Made by a program: the position numbers and the translations under genes
Notes under the pieces: model-generated
Told to the model about the DNA's origin: nothing
Database searches by the model: none
Seen by the model: the letters and a program-made list of their open reading frames with translations, nothing else
Shown: positions 11,901 through 25,100 of the stretch, in pieces
How positions within the stretch are numbered: the stretch's first letter is position 1
How the letters are laid out: the number at the start of each line of letters is the position of its first letter
NCBI RefSeq assembly: GCF_010015445.1
Contig: NC_053134.1
Coordinates: 17,456,629-17,520,628, forward strand
DNA from: Perca fluviatilis
Taxonomy: Eukaryota; Chordata; Actinopteri; Perciformes; Percidae
Direction: 5' to 3'
DNA length: 64,000 bases

Positions 11901-13027
11901 TGAGTTGTAGTTAACTTCTCTACATACATTTGCAGGTCCACAGGCTCTGTACCCTTCGCCATCAAATAACTATTTTTTAATGCAGCTCCCCATCATTTGT
12001 ACTGATGAATTAACTGCAATAGTTTTGTGTTGATTGAGCTCTAACATTGCAGACAAGGACTTCTAAAGTACATCTAGAACCCTGGACTCTAACGAGATTC
12101 TGCAAGGAGAAATCGGATCTGTAGGGTCCTTTATAATGACAGCAGGTTTGTGAGGCCCTTTTGGCAATTTGTATTGGGGTGTGATTTGGACTCAAGAGAC
12201 AGAAAAAGGTAGAGCAGACAAAAAAGAGAGAGAAAATTAGGGGGAATGTAGGGAGACATAGACGAGCAGGCAGAGAGACAGGTAAAAGGACAAATGGAGA
12301 GAGATGGAGATGATGTATTATGCCGAACAACCTGCAAGGTGTAGTGTACTGGATTCCCTGGAAAACCATATACACACACAAACACACACATGGCAGCATG
12401 TTATCAATATTGTTTCAGTGGTGGCTATCATGGTGGTGCGCACCAATTACTCAGCCTGGAGCAGCAAATGTGTGGTCGCTACAGCAGAGGAAAAGCTACA
12501 TGGCTCACAACACTATTGATCAAAACCTGTCAGCCTGCCCTTGTATGTGCGTGTGCTTGAGTACCTGTGTGTTCTCTATGTGCACAACCCTGCATTTCCC
12601 ATTTATGCTTGTGTGTGCGTTTTGGAGAGTGTGTGTGTTCAGGCACAAGGGGCACAAGTGAGAGTGGGGCAAAGATGCTGTTTATGAAATTGGTATCATT
12701 TATCTTGGATGTGGTTGGGGGTGGTGGAGGAAATAACTCAAACACAGGGAAAAAAGCTTGTGGTTGGCAGTAGAGCAGAGTGATTGTATGTGCCGTTTAG
12801 AGAGGATTTTAAGTGGGTCATCCCTTCAGGTCCTACCTTGCTCATGTTACCCTGTAGCATGAACAGACCAAGACTTGGACTTTGTTTTTTTTTTAAGTGT
12901 AGTGTTAATCGAGACAAGGAACTCTAACGTAACTCTACCTAAGCCAAACATTTTTGTCTTTATATTCTTGTATTTGTACCATTTGTCGTGGAAGGCAGAT
13001 ATTAGAACTTTAGGGACAGAGGCTAGT
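8949..13027. other. Intergenic block with purine/pyrimidine tracts and one foldback
   Basis: No gene was recognised. Contents: a GA-rich tract at about 9355-9420, a pyrimidine-rich tract at about 9935-10105, a (TAAA)n run near 10639-10655, and a foldback segment at 11341-11458 (listed separately). ORFs here have low-complexity composition and no family resemblance. Confidence 0.5.
11341..11458. repeat. Short foldback repeat
   Basis: ACTCTGCCTCTGACTGGCT at 11342-11360 is the inverted complement of 11440-11458 with one mismatch. The arms flank about 80 bp containing GGTTAGCTAGGT and TTAGGGTAATGGTAAG. It looks like a MITE or inverted-repeat end pair common in fish DNA. No target duplication was identified. 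Confidence 0.6.
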
Positions 13028-13838
13028 TGTTTCCCTTTACATTACATTACATGTCATTTAGCTGACGCTTTTATCCAAAGCGACTTCCAATTAACTGCTT
13101 TCAACCCTGAAGGTGCAAACTCCAGACAACAAGTAGTAAGTGTAAGTACATTAGCTTTAAATAAGCAAAACTACAAAGAGCCATATGAAATTGCAGCTTC
13201 AAGAAATATATATATATATATATATATTTCTATATTATTATTATTATTTTTTTTTTCATGTTTAGCCGAGGTATAGTCGGAAGACGTGTTTTTAGCCTTC
13301 GGCGGAAGATGGGTAGGTTTTCGGCCATCCTGATGTCAATAGGGAGCTCATTCCACCATTTAGGAGCCAGGACAGCAAAAAGTTGGGATTTCGTTGAGTG
13401 ATTGGTTGTCCCTCGCTGTGAGGGTGCAGCAAGCAGGTTGGCTGATGCAGAGCAGAGTGGGCGGGTTGGGGTAAAGGGTTTGACCGTGTCCTGGATGTAA
13501 GCTGGGGCTGATCCGTTTGTGGCCCTGTATGCAAGTACTAGTGTCTTGAAGCGGATGCGGGCAGTAACTGGTAACCAGTGAAGAGAGCGGAGGAGCGGTG
13601 TAGTGTGAGAGAACTTGGGGATGTTGAAGACAAGTCGAGCCGCTGCGTTCTGAATGAGCAGGCCAATCAGGAGGGAGTAGCAGTAGTCTAGACGTGAGAT
13701 GACTAGAGCCTGAACCAGAACCTGAGCCGCCTCCTGCGTTAGAAGGGGACGTATCCTTTTGATGTTATGCAGCATGTATCTACACGATCGGGTAGTTGCA
13801 GCAATGTTGGCAGTGAAGGAGAGTTGGGGGTCTCAGGG
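13028..13838 (-). mobile_element. 5'-truncated L2-like LINE (3' end)
   Basis: On the minus strand a reverse-transcriptase 3' portion (13775-13230, open upstream to about 13838) carries SRLDYC, NAAARLVF, LLRSLHWLPV and WWNELP, motifs near the end of L2/CR1-clade LINE ORF2. The 3' UTR follows, containing the complement of CATTTAGCTGACGCTTTTAT, a piece very common in fish LINE tails. The element ends in a (TGTAA)n tail, seen on + as TTACATTACATTACAT at 13028-13045. Between LDYC and NAAARLVF the spacer is shorter than in typical relatives, so about ten residues seem to be deleted in frame. 5' truncation is usual for LINEs. Confidence 0.85.
13230..13775 (-). pseudogene. LINE reverse transcriptase C-terminal fragment
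   Basis: A 181-codon open frame covering only the end of the RT and the C-terminal region of an L2/CR1-type ORF2. It lacks the endonuclease domain and the catalytic RT core, so it is inactive. Residue patterns seen include SRLDYC, FKTLVLAY, APAYIQ and LPIFRRRLKT. An in-frame stop lies just upstream, near 13838, marking either the truncation point or decay. Confidence 0.85.
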
Positions 13839-14247
13839 TTAATAAAGTTCTTTCTGAAATGGGCCTCTGCACCAACCGTGACACTTTGGAGTTTTTACAT
13901 TTTTAAATAAAGCCAAACTTTTACACTTCACACACTATAGTACATGATTCTTTATAATAAACTCCTCCGAGGATGAAAAATAAATACATTTCAAATGTGT
14001 TTTTACTGACTGTAAAGAGGAGCATGTGTTCAGACGGACCACGGGGACGCAAATTGAGTTTGCAACGGGAAACATCTTTCCCAGACCGTCTTTAATTCAT
14101 GTTGATGTATGCAACCAGCCATTTATATTGAAGACTGCATGTAATTTGATAGGTAGTGATCTCTGATGAGCGTCGCTTCTGCCTCTAACGATGATTAAAA
14201 TGGAGTATGTTGCAGTACACTCAGATGATTGACAGAACAATGTCAAT

Positions 14248-14250
<3 letters not shown>

Positions 14251-14336
<86 letters not shown>
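14251..14336. repeat. (GT)n microsatellite, about 86 bp
   Basis: Uninterrupted GT run. Confidence 0.97.
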
Positions 14337-14340
<4 letters not shown>

Positions 14341-14555
14341 CAAATGAAAGCATACTGTGCATGCACTGTGATGACTGTGTCTGCTTATAGGTGTGTATTT
14401 ACTGTAATTGCGTTCACACAGACACACCACACACATACATTAATGGATTGCATGGAGATATGTGCACATATGTATGTGTGTATGTATACGTGTGTAGCCA
14501 GGCATCAACGGGTTCAGATGGCACTAATCTTGCCTACTCTTTTCCATCACTGTGT

Positions 14556-14563
14556 CTCTCTCT

Positions 14564-14628
<65 letters not shown>
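14556..14628. repeat. (CT)n microsatellite
   Basis: CT run of about 73 bp with one small interruption near its start (TTCTCT). Confidence 0.95.
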
Positions 14629-14631
<3 letters not shown>

Positions 14632-15174
14632 GGGCTGCATCAAACCCTGTCTGACAGCTTTGGCAGCACGTCAAGTCTACTCTGCACACACGCCAATCAT
14701 ACCCCATCTAAGCAAATAGGCAATTAATCATTAGCATCCACAAGCAGCCGACGCAGGGGAAGTTGGGGGGGGGGAGGAGGAGGGCAAGGAGAATAAAGGG
14801 GTGTCAGAGTTCATTTGGGCTCAAATATGACCCCACCCACTTTCCACACACACACAAATACACACAGTTCCCTGGTGAAGTCTGCGGTGGCAAGCACATA
14901 ACAAGGGGATTATCTTCTTAATAAGTCAGGGGATGAATTATGGAAATGAGCATGGGACGGTAAAAAAAAAAAAGAAACAACTGGACAGCATCTGTTGACT
15001 AACAAAACAAACTATTGTCTCTATTAGGTTCTCCTCTCCACTCACAGTAATGGTGATTAGATGATTAGTCTGTGATTGAAATTATTAAATCGGAGAGTGT
15101 ACCTTTTGAATGTAATTCTGTGTGTACACATGAGACAAATCAGCTAGCATTTACTTTGAAAAGGGGGTATTTTA
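14629..15174. other. Unique stretch, nothing recognised
   Basis: No gene was found. A G-run lies at about 14765-14774. Blocks around 14716-14740 and 14900-14960 contain homeodomain-like ATTA/TAAT cores, which is only weakly suggestive of regulatory DNA. Confidence 0.4.
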
Positions 15175-15558
15175 TAGGGATCGACCGATACTGGGTCACG
15201 AAAATGAAAATCTTTAAGACAAAATTAAGATTTTGGAATGTTACAAACTCCAACACAAAACTTTGTTTGGATGCTTTAAGCAAATATTTAATACATTAGA
15301 AACTTTGAACATAATAGACAGTAAAAGATAGTCAGATAGTGTTGAGGGCGGGACATTAAGTCAGACTCAGTGGTGAGTGAAACCAAAGCAGAGGGACAGA
15401 CACAGAGCTGTAGCCGAGCCAAAGTAGTGCACTTTTTAATGAATTAACTTTATTGGTTATCAGGCAAATAAAACACAGATACAGATAATCTGCAAACCTC
15501 CAACAAACAGCCGATAACAGCCGATAATTGCCCAGAGCAGATAATCGGTCTGTCCCTA
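15175..15558. mobile_element. hAT-type MITE, 384 bp
   Basis: The termini TAGGGATCGACCGAT and (inverted) TAGGGACAGACCGAT match at 13 of 15 positions. It is flanked by 8-bp GTATTTTA (15167-15174) and GTAATTTA (15559-15566), a target duplication with one mismatch. The interior is non-coding, with repeated CCGATAA motifs near the right end. Confidence 0.88.
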
Positions 15559-15604
15559 GTAATTTAGGACTAGTTTGATTACTTAAAAATCAGGGTTAAG
15601 TGAA

Positions 15605-16049
15605 GGTTAGTCTCGCTTTGACAGACCCTCCTCCAAAGCGTGCTGGAGGAGGGTCTGACTACTCCACATAGCATTCGGGGACGGGAGGAAAACGTGCTCT
15701 GGTTTATTGGCAATTCTTTAAACCAATCACAATCGTCTTGGGCGGTGCAAAGCACCGGAGAAAAGCCGCGGTGCCGCTGCAAAATAGGTTCGGAAGGAAC
15801 TTGTTTTGATGGAACATGTACGTTTAAAAGTTGTTTTAGTCTTGCAACAGAAAACTCAGATTGGACAGATAGTCTAGCTAGCTGTCTGGATTTACCCTGC
15901 AGAGATCTGAGGAGCAGTTAACCATAGTCCTCATGAATCGACCAGAGTTTAAAATGCCAACACAAAGGAAGCCCAAGGCAACAGATATCCGGCCTAAATG
16001 AGTGAAATCTGGCGGATTTTCCAGCGGCAACGTCAAGGATTTAGACAAA
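15605..16049. mobile_element. Non-autonomous interspersed repeat, family R1, full-length copy
   Basis: Starts GGTTAGTCTCGCTTTG and ends ...GATTTAGACAAA, so the ends are weakly inverted. It is flanked by a direct repeat AAGTGAA (15598-15604 and 16048-16054). An internal hairpin is formed by CAGACCCTCCTCCA with TGGAGGAGGGTCTG near 15621-15659. Two further partial copies, inverted, occur at about 31389 and 40481. It is non-coding; the superfamily is not assigned. Confidence 0.8.
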
Positions 16050-16059
16050 GTGAAGGTAA

Positions 16060-16800
16060 ACAGTAGGGTTGGGACGAACACTTCAGCTTCACATACTTTT
16101 ATATATAATCCATATGTGATGTTTTTTTTCTCTCTCAGCCTGTCATATCATATACTTTCAGTCTTGTCTCCTAAATATACTACCAATTCGCATTGGCCAA
16201 TATATTTTGGATGTAAAAGAAACTGGATTAAGGTTATAGGCAACATTTTGTTCCAGTGTAGGAAGTAGTGTGATGTTTTAATACAGCCTTGAAATATGTT
16301 GACAGTGAGCATTTTGTCAAAATGTTCCCTATCATTTTTTACTTTTGTTTTTGTTTTTAACAATATGTTTATTGAGTTTCATTTTAACCAGAAAATGCAG
16401 AAATGTAGACATAATTATTGTTGTTGATTTAAAAAAACGATCACAGGCTATTAAACGTTAAATAACGAAGTACCTTAAAACCAAATATGCCTTACACCAG
16501 TCAAAGTTCATTGTTCAAGTGATTAAACGCAGTACTGTAGATAGGCTGTCAATGCACCGTATTTCTAACCCTCACATGACTAATTCTACAATCATGCAAC
16601 CGTCTTGCATTCTCTTAAGACATGATTTTTTTTTCATACTACTATCACTCAAACGCGCTACAAATCATTGTGTGGGTGTTTGTAAATTTTTACTACCCTC
16701 AGTCATTCTCTCCAATCTCGTTTTATAGCCTGTAACGTTTCCTCTGTCTGTTTGCTTAGTGTCCGATAAAGATAGCAGGTACCGAATGCCCTTCCTGTCT
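16060..16800. other. AT-rich unique stretch, nothing recognised
   Basis: No gene or repeat family was recognised. Confidence 0.45.
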
Positions 16801-17085
16801 TGTCTTCTAATTGGTCCAGAAGAGTTGATTGTCCTTTATTGCTATGCTGTCATTGGCCAATGTGTCCAGGTCAATCTCTGACCCCTGCAGATAATGTCAC
16901 ACATCCAATTACACGCCGGATGTGTCCGTGTAATCCTGCTTGGTATTTGATTATAAAGAACAGGAAAATGATTTTGCCGTTGTTCCTAGCGATGGTGAAG
17001 TTAGCACTGTTGGTCGTGGTCATCTGGAAATATATAAAGGTTTCAATAAAATGTATCAACCCTAAAAAAAAAAAAAAAAAAAAAA
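16801..17085 (+). other. Possible retrocopy 3' end (AATAAA followed by poly(A))
   Basis: AATAAA at 17045-17050 is followed 13 bp later by an uninterrupted A tract (17064-17085), the arrangement expected at the 3' end of a reverse-transcribed polyadenylated RNA. No coding frame of a known protein was recognised upstream, so it could be a retroposed 3' UTR or non-coding RNA. The left boundary given is arbitrary. No flanking target duplication was found by eye. Confidence 0.35.
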
Positions 17086-20000
17086 GATCCCATGACATTT
17101 TTCAGTTCAGATCAAGACTTGCACTACATACACAGACACACTTAAGCCCCTAGATATGAACCCTACCACCCCACCCCCTACGCGACACACATGAATAAAC
17201 AAGTGAACCCTGTGACCACACCAACTGCACCTTCAATGTGATAACTTGGACGAAGAAACTAAAAGCTGAGAAAGATGTGAGAAAGGAAGCCAAAATATAG
17301 AAGAGAAGAAATGACAGGAAGCAGACAGACAGAGAGAGAGAGAGACTTAGCTGTTAAAATAAGGCAGTGGACTAATAGACTTTCTCTCCTCTCCCAGGGG
17401 TCCAGTGGAGAAGATTTCACAGCTGGAGGGCTGTGTGGCTGTGTCGTCTCTCTCTGCATCCCCTCCACTCCTCCAAGCACACAGATGAGTAGCATCATTA
17501 TGTGTGTGTCCCTGTCCCTCTGTGTTTACAGCCCAGCAGCAAGTGCGATGATATATGCGTTTCATTTGTGTTATGCCCCTCAAACCGCTAGACACATGTC
17601 ACCTCAGCTGCATGGCGGGGGTGCCTCCCGAAGATGCAAACGGATGATAACAGGCTCTATCTGCTGTTAAAAGTAACACCGCTCTAAGCCGTTAATATAG
17701 GAATATCTGGCGCGTCGCCACTGGCGACTGCAGTGGCACACGCACAGTGGCATGCCAAGAATGAAGCTTTGTCAGACAGACAGAGAGACAGACAGACAGT
17801 CGCTTGTTGATATCAGATGCATGGCGATAAAGTGGACGATAAGGCGTGGCATTTCTGCTCTGACATGCAGTATACACTCATTGAATTCCAACCAGACCAG
17901 CAGGGAACTATTAGCAACATTATACAATAAAGATGAGACGCTTCCTGTGCGCTGTTGTAACCTTCGGTGTTTCTCTTCCAATTTGTAAATGACATGAAAA
18001 ATTCCAAAAGATTGGTGGGGTTTTTTCACCTCGAAATTAAATGGTTTGGATAATCTAGGCTCAAGTGTTAGCATGTTTACAACCTGTTTGATCATATTTT
18101 TTGCAATTGCTCTGTGTTCCCTGGTCTCAGCAAGTACAGTTTATTACAACTGATAGAACTAATGATCTATGTCACAAAGATAAAGACCCACGTTGTAATA
18201 AACCAATATTTCCTTTAACAACCACTGACAAGGTAAAATCACTGCAACCAAGGTCAATTGGCAGAACAAGCCCATAAAGATAAAATCACAATCATGTGCT
18301 CAGGCAAGGTATTACACGAGGTAACTTCTAAATTACCGTCACGTGTAAAATATCCCACTGTTGACATTTTTTGTCACCTTTCACTTTACAAAGTTTACAG
18401 TGTCAGCTACGTGTGATACTTTGCCCCAGTCCTCAAGTCTCAAAGCACACAAAGCTGCCAGCCTAAGGCTGTTGACTTAGAAAACCATATCTTGAATTAT
18501 GCTTTTGTTTTCATGAGGCATCTGCGCTAGCTTTGGCCTTCCCCTCACTATGACCGAGACACTCCCTAATGTGTTTACGTTAATACCATGATACCGGCAT
18601 CACGGGCCATCGAGCGACACACATGAAGACACTTGTTGTTCAATCAGTCAACTTGTAACGGTCATCTTAAATCACGTGGCAATGTGTATATATATATATA
18701 TATAAAAAAGGGTGGTTTACGAGTAAAAGGATAAGACAAGAATTAAGGTTGATATCGTCAGAGTACAGTGTGATTGTGTGTGATCATTTGTCCCAAAAAA
18801 ATGAAAATGAGTTCACTTTAAGATTTAGAATTCAAAGGCAGACGTCAAAATTTGGCTGCCTTCTCTGTCTGCATCTTTCCCTTCTCTCCTTCTACAATTC
18901 TTCTTCCATTTCTCTTTTCATCGCCTCTGCTCGGTCTGTTTTTTCTTCTACTCCCCCGAGCAAAGGGCACAGCTGCTTATCCCTGATAAACGCCTGGCAT
19001 TTGGTGCGGCAAGAGAAGGGAGAGACGGGAGTGAGGAGAGGGGAGGAACGAGGGGGGCGGGGGGTTGGATGGGCGCGGCACATCGGTCGAGACGGCGAGA
19101 AGTGAAAAAGGCAGCAGCGATTAAAGAGCAGGGTTATTGGCAGTGGGCAGTGTAAAAGAGGAGAGGAGGGGCGAGGGGACATGAGGTCTAATCGTGACCT
19201 AGATTCCAAGACGCCCAGACATAATAGGCAGGGCCTTACCCGCGTGAACCCCCTCACCCCCCCAACCCCCCCAACCCTCCACCTCAGTCAAAACAATAAC
19301 AGACAGAAGAGGAGCTGCAGGAGGAGAGGGGCCCCGTTTGGGGATGGTTCCACCCCACCACCTCAGCCCCCACTGTGTACTGTGTTTGGCCTCTCTGAAG
19401 CTAACTCCCAGCAGCTGTATGCAACGTTGGCCCTCAAATCTCTGGAAATTCCTGGAAAGGGAACTCACGGAATGTCGAGGCCATGTTTGGATAAACGTCT
19501 GCCGGGGTCTTTTGAATAGTCTCCAATTTTTGTTAAGCCCTGGATTGTTTCCTTTGCCGGGAAGACAAAAGACTCCCAAGTGGAATGGCTGCAAATTGCT
19601 TAACAACATACCATGTGTATGTGTGCACATTTTCAAGCTATACATCCATTGAATTTGGAATTACATTAAAGCAATAGTTCGACATTTGTAGAAAAATGCT
19701 TAATAAGAGACATCAGTACTAAAACAATAGTGTAAAAGGTGTCTGCCGGGTTTTACAGTCTAGCATCCCAACATCTCAGTTCAGTTCATCTCAGTGATTT
19801 AGTCAAATGTTACCGAAGCACTAAGAACAGAAAAATACTTTGCACATCTATAATGTGAAACAGGTGCGTCAGAGGGGTACGAGTACCGGTAGGTCCATAG
19901 TTGCAAAGAAACTCCCACACACTGACTCGCAAAAATAAAAGTTAAATACCTGACAAAGTTTTTGATACTAGACCATTGCCTGAGGATGTTTTAGAACAGA

Positions 20001-21098
20001 AACTTTGCCAGCTATTAAATTTATGTTTGCAAGTTAGACAGTGTGCGGGAGTTTCTTTGCAAAACGAAGCACTAAAAATTGACAAAAATGATCAATAAAT
20101 TCCATATACACATATACAACCCTACAGAATATTTGTGACTGACAAAAAAGCGGATTTTCTCTTTTTTCCAAAGCTCTCCAGAAGTCAGCGTTTTATCTTT
20201 GCATCAGGATTACAGCATAGTTTTGTCTGAGTATGTCTTTATCTCTCTCTTTCTGTTCTCTGTCTGTTTTTTCCTCCCGTACAGTAAACTGGAAACTTAT
20301 CTTTTAGCCATTGCCCTGCTTGTGGAGTCAGACCCAGACAGTCACTGCGATGTGAGATGTCTCACTGGGACACATCATGCGACCTATGGCTGCTTCTGCC
20401 CTTGTTGCCTGTTATGAACCCACATTAGTCACATCACATGCTTATGCATGTTGGATTCACACATTAGTATGCAATTTGAGAAACAGTCCAACATTTAAAG
20501 AAACACACATGTTCAGAGTCAGACGAGATCAGAATCAGCTGGAACTCTTTGCATGCTCTCTGTATTTTTCATGTTCTACCTTGTTTAACAAGAGTTACAA
20601 ATGCAGAATAACAGTACAAAAATAAACAGTAGTATTGTGTTCAGAGCAGTTATGCAACTGGAGCTATTTTTTGATACCCGACAGCTAAAGCAGATGTTGC
20701 CAGGTGCACTCACTAGCTTCTCACTTGGGGTTGGTTGATAAGTAGAATTACAGCAATAATTTGTGGTCAAGTAATAGCTTAACATGCCATCTTGACCTAA
20801 AACTGGATTCTTCAGGAGGAAATTATTTTCCTAATCTCTACAGCCCTGTGGCATTTCACTCCTATGGTTCTGTGTAAGAGGAGTGGGAGGAAAAAAGGCT
20901 AATTCCCTTATTTGGCCAAATGCAGCCAATGGTAGCCTGAACCAAAACGCTGGTGGCTGGATTACCACGGGTGGATCACAGGAATATTTGAAAAGCCGAG
21001 GTCAGTGGGTTGGTTTGGGTTAAACAGAATTTGGTTGTGAGTCAGGGATGGGGAGTTAGTGAGTGCAGGCGTGGGAGGATTGTGGGTTTGGTGCTGAC
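17086..21098. other. Intergenic block, no gene recognised
   Basis: Contains a (TA)n run at about 18687-18704, a purine-rich and G-rich stretch at 19010-19180, a C-rich tract near 19248-19280, and a weak remnant near 19670-19700 (AATAGTTCGACATTTG) of the repeat also seen at 3.6 and 24.0 kb. ORFs here show no family resemblance. Confidence 0.45.
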
Positions 21099-21126
21099 AC
21101 AGAGAGAGAGAGAGAGAGAGAGAGAG
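21099..21126. repeat. (AG)n microsatellite
   Basis: Simple GA/AG run of about 28 bp. Confidence 0.9.
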
Positions 21127-22263
<1,137 letters not shown>

Positions 22264-22365
22264 ATGTGGGTCCTTGAGTGTGTGTGTTTGTGTTGGAAAG
22301 GGAGTAGAGGAGATGACTTTATAATGTGTGGAACAATTAGGTTCTAAACCGTCATATATACAGTG

Positions 22366-22391
22366 TATATATATATATATATATATATATA
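22366..22391. repeat. (TA)n microsatellite
   Basis: Alternating TA run following a CAGTG spacer. Confidence 0.9.
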
Positions 22392-23010
22392 AACACACAA
22401 GCATGTATGAGAACAAAAAATACACGATGAAGCATATACAGCATTACAGCTCATATAGCCAAGTCTATTTTACTACATGAAAGGCTAATATAACTGACAA
22501 AGGTTTTAAGGAATGGAGCTGACAATATAATTTGACCTGATTTGCAGCTTGGCGACAAATATAGCACCACAAAATACCAACCATGTCTAAAAATATTACT
22601 CCACTGACTGCTTGAAATCAAAAGTACAGCCTTTGGAATGACACTTAATAGCGATTCATTTTTTTCACTAAATCGGGCCACCGATCAAAACTAATTAAAG
22701 CTCATCCCACATGGGAATAAAACAAGGTTTCATTTCTGCAAAACTCAATTGACTTTGATCTATTTGGGACACTCCGAAGCAGCTGAGGTCCATGACATGG
22801 CTTGACATGGGGTTAGAGTGGACTCTTTTATTACAGGGACGGAGTTTGCAGAAGCTGTTATTGGCTAAACAGAGTTTGGTGGTGGTAGATTGAATAATGG
22901 ATGATTGGCCCCACGTTCTTTTTTTGAGGTAAAATGGGCACCTAGTAAATGAGGGGCTGGTCAGCGCTTGCGGCTTTGGTGACATATGATACAGGGATGC
23001 TAACGTCACA
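22392..23010. other. Unique stretch, nothing recognised
   Basis: No gene or repeat family was recognised. Confidence 0.45.
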
Positions 23011-23048
<38 letters not shown>

Positions 23049-23064
23049 AGGGTATGTATTAGAT

Positions 23065-23109
<45 letters not shown>
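23011..23109. repeat. Compound (CA)n / (AT)n microsatellite
   Basis: A CA run (about 23011-23044), a short spacer, a second CA run (about 23064-23077) and an AT run to 23109. Confidence 0.9.
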
Positions 23110-23118
<9 letters not shown>

Positions 23119-23203
23119 AAACCGGTATAAATCAATATGCACAAAGATCTGTTTGACAGTCATTGATCAACAATCAGCAACGGGTGCAGCTGGTTGAGGG
23201 AGT

Positions 23204-23205
<2 letters not shown>

Positions 23206-23277
<72 letters not shown>
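23206..23277. repeat. (GT)n microsatellite, about 72 bp
   Basis: Uninterrupted GT run. Confidence 0.97.
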
Positions 23278-23279
<2 letters not shown>

Positions 23280-24010
23280 AGCAGTGGCCACATATATCAT
23301 TCCAACCGGGCTGGTGTGTGTGTGCTCATGTGAAATGGAAAACCAGGCCACTCTTTAACCACCGTATGTATGAGCCACTCTCCCCCACCCATACATTAGC
23401 TTTAAAACAAGAACACGGGGGACCTCGCAGTCAGCATGACGGCCAGCCTCCACCAATCCCACCACCACATGAAGAGAAGAGAAAATAACTGCTTTTCATC
23501 CAGTCTTCTCTTCTTTTTTGTATCATCAATGCTCCATACCAAAACCAACATCAGGCTCCTCAATTGCTCTGAGGATGATATAAGGGCAAATGAGCCCCAT
23601 ACAAGCGCTTCCATTGTGAATCACACTGTTACATTTGAATCTTTTTGCTCATGCTCCATTATAGAGTAGCTAACATTGAAAGAGCCAAAAGTCAATGTGA
23701 CATATCTTTGAACGACACATTTTCTGTCCCAGAGCTCAAACTTCTAACCTCTTTTAGTGACAGGTTGGCCTGTCGAACCCTTCTCTAACCTCAGTATGTC
23801 ATCAGCGCAGTCAGGTGATAATGAGAAGATGGATCTTGTGGAAGATGAGAAGGCCAGTTATGATTGAGCACTTGTGCTGACTCATGTCTTGACACACATC
23901 CAGCGTAACCTGAACCTCTGGGTATGTAAAAACTCCCCCAGGGCCCCTGTCACCCGGGGTCAGAAATAAACAGGGCCTAGGAGTAAAGTTGCATGGTATA
24001 TAAAAAGAAA
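23278..24010. other. Unique stretch, nothing recognised
   Basis: No gene or repeat family was recognised. Confidence 0.45.
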
Positions 24011-24560
24011 ATTAAGGGGATAGTTTGACATTTTGGGAAATAACACGTAGGCTATTCCCTTTCCTGCCGAGAGTTAGATGAGAAGATCGATACCACTGTC
24101 ATATCTGTTGTTAAATTTAAAGCTACAGCCACGAGATCTTAGCTTATCTATCAGCACCTCTGAATCTTTATAATTCATGCATTATTTTTGTTTCATACCC
24201 ACAAAAAACATGAAGTTAAAGTTGTGGATTTACAGCAGATTTATGCTATGCTAAGTTGAGCATGATTTTGCTGAAGCTTCATATTTAAAGGGGAACTTAA
24301 CCAATTTTATCTGTTTATAGGCGTTGGGGAGTATTGCAGCTCATGTGGGAAAAAAGCAACATAAAGGCTTTCTACACTATGCTGCTAGCATAACACACCC
24401 AAATCTCCGAACGGTCAGTGCTCGGTTTGCATTGTGGGTAATTTAGGTGCCAGGCTTTGACAAGGAAGAAGAATGCATGGCTTCGTCAGTCGGTTTAGCA
24501 TCCAACGGCGTTGCCATCGGTTGACCGTTTATTTTGTAAATATTTAAGCTCGAGTGAAGA
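24011..24560. repeat. Two adjoining degraded interspersed repeats
   Basis: About 24015-24250 carries GACATTTTGGGAAATA, GCCGAGAGTTAGATGAGAAG and AAGCTACAGCCA, a sequence pattern common in percomorph DNA and related to 3.56-3.70 kb. From about 24290 another repeat-like segment starts with TTAAAGGGGAACTTAACC and runs to about 24560. Exact ends are not determined. Confidence 0.5.
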
Positions 24561-24668
24561 TAATTACCTCTTCTGAAGAGCCCATCATGTTTTTTTTAAT
24601 CCTCCCTGTCCTCCTTGGCTACAAGTGGTGTGTGATCACGGAAGGCTTGCGTAATGGAGATGCAATGA

Positions 24669-24743
24669 CAGTAGTGTTTCCCACACATAGACTAATGTGT
24701 GGCGGTGCGCCGCACTATCAACACCGGCCGCTGCACATTGTGT

Positions 24744-24809
<66 letters not shown>

Positions 24810-25100
24810 TTAAACGCTATTTAAAACACGTTCAGCTGCATTTCCTTTCCCTACTCTCCTCGTCTCTCTGTCACTTGTTTAACCGATGTAGTATTTCAGT
24901 CTTGTTAGAGTTGGAGTTGCAAGGTCATCACGTGACAACAGCAATCAGTATTTCAGTCAGCGTGTACCAGCACCTGCCATGTCCATTACACACTCCTTGT
25001 GTGTTTAGTGTCAGGTCAACCTGCACTATGTGTTTAATACTAAACAGTGGCACTCTGCCTGCTTTTACCAAAACAAAATGTTTGTCTTTTTCTTGACATT
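24669..25100. mobile_element. Likely hAT-type remnant with (ATT)n expansion
   Basis: Begins with CAGTAGTGTTTCCCACACAT, a hAT-like left terminus, followed by a GC-rich segment and a (TTA)n run at about 24747-24809. No matching right terminus was found, so the right boundary is approximate and the element may be truncated. Confidence 0.45.

Noticed and set aside
24554..25096. 180-codon ORF with a poly-Tyr stretch
   Set aside because: The central part is the (TTA)n microsatellite and the rest lies in a transposon remnant; no domain was seen.
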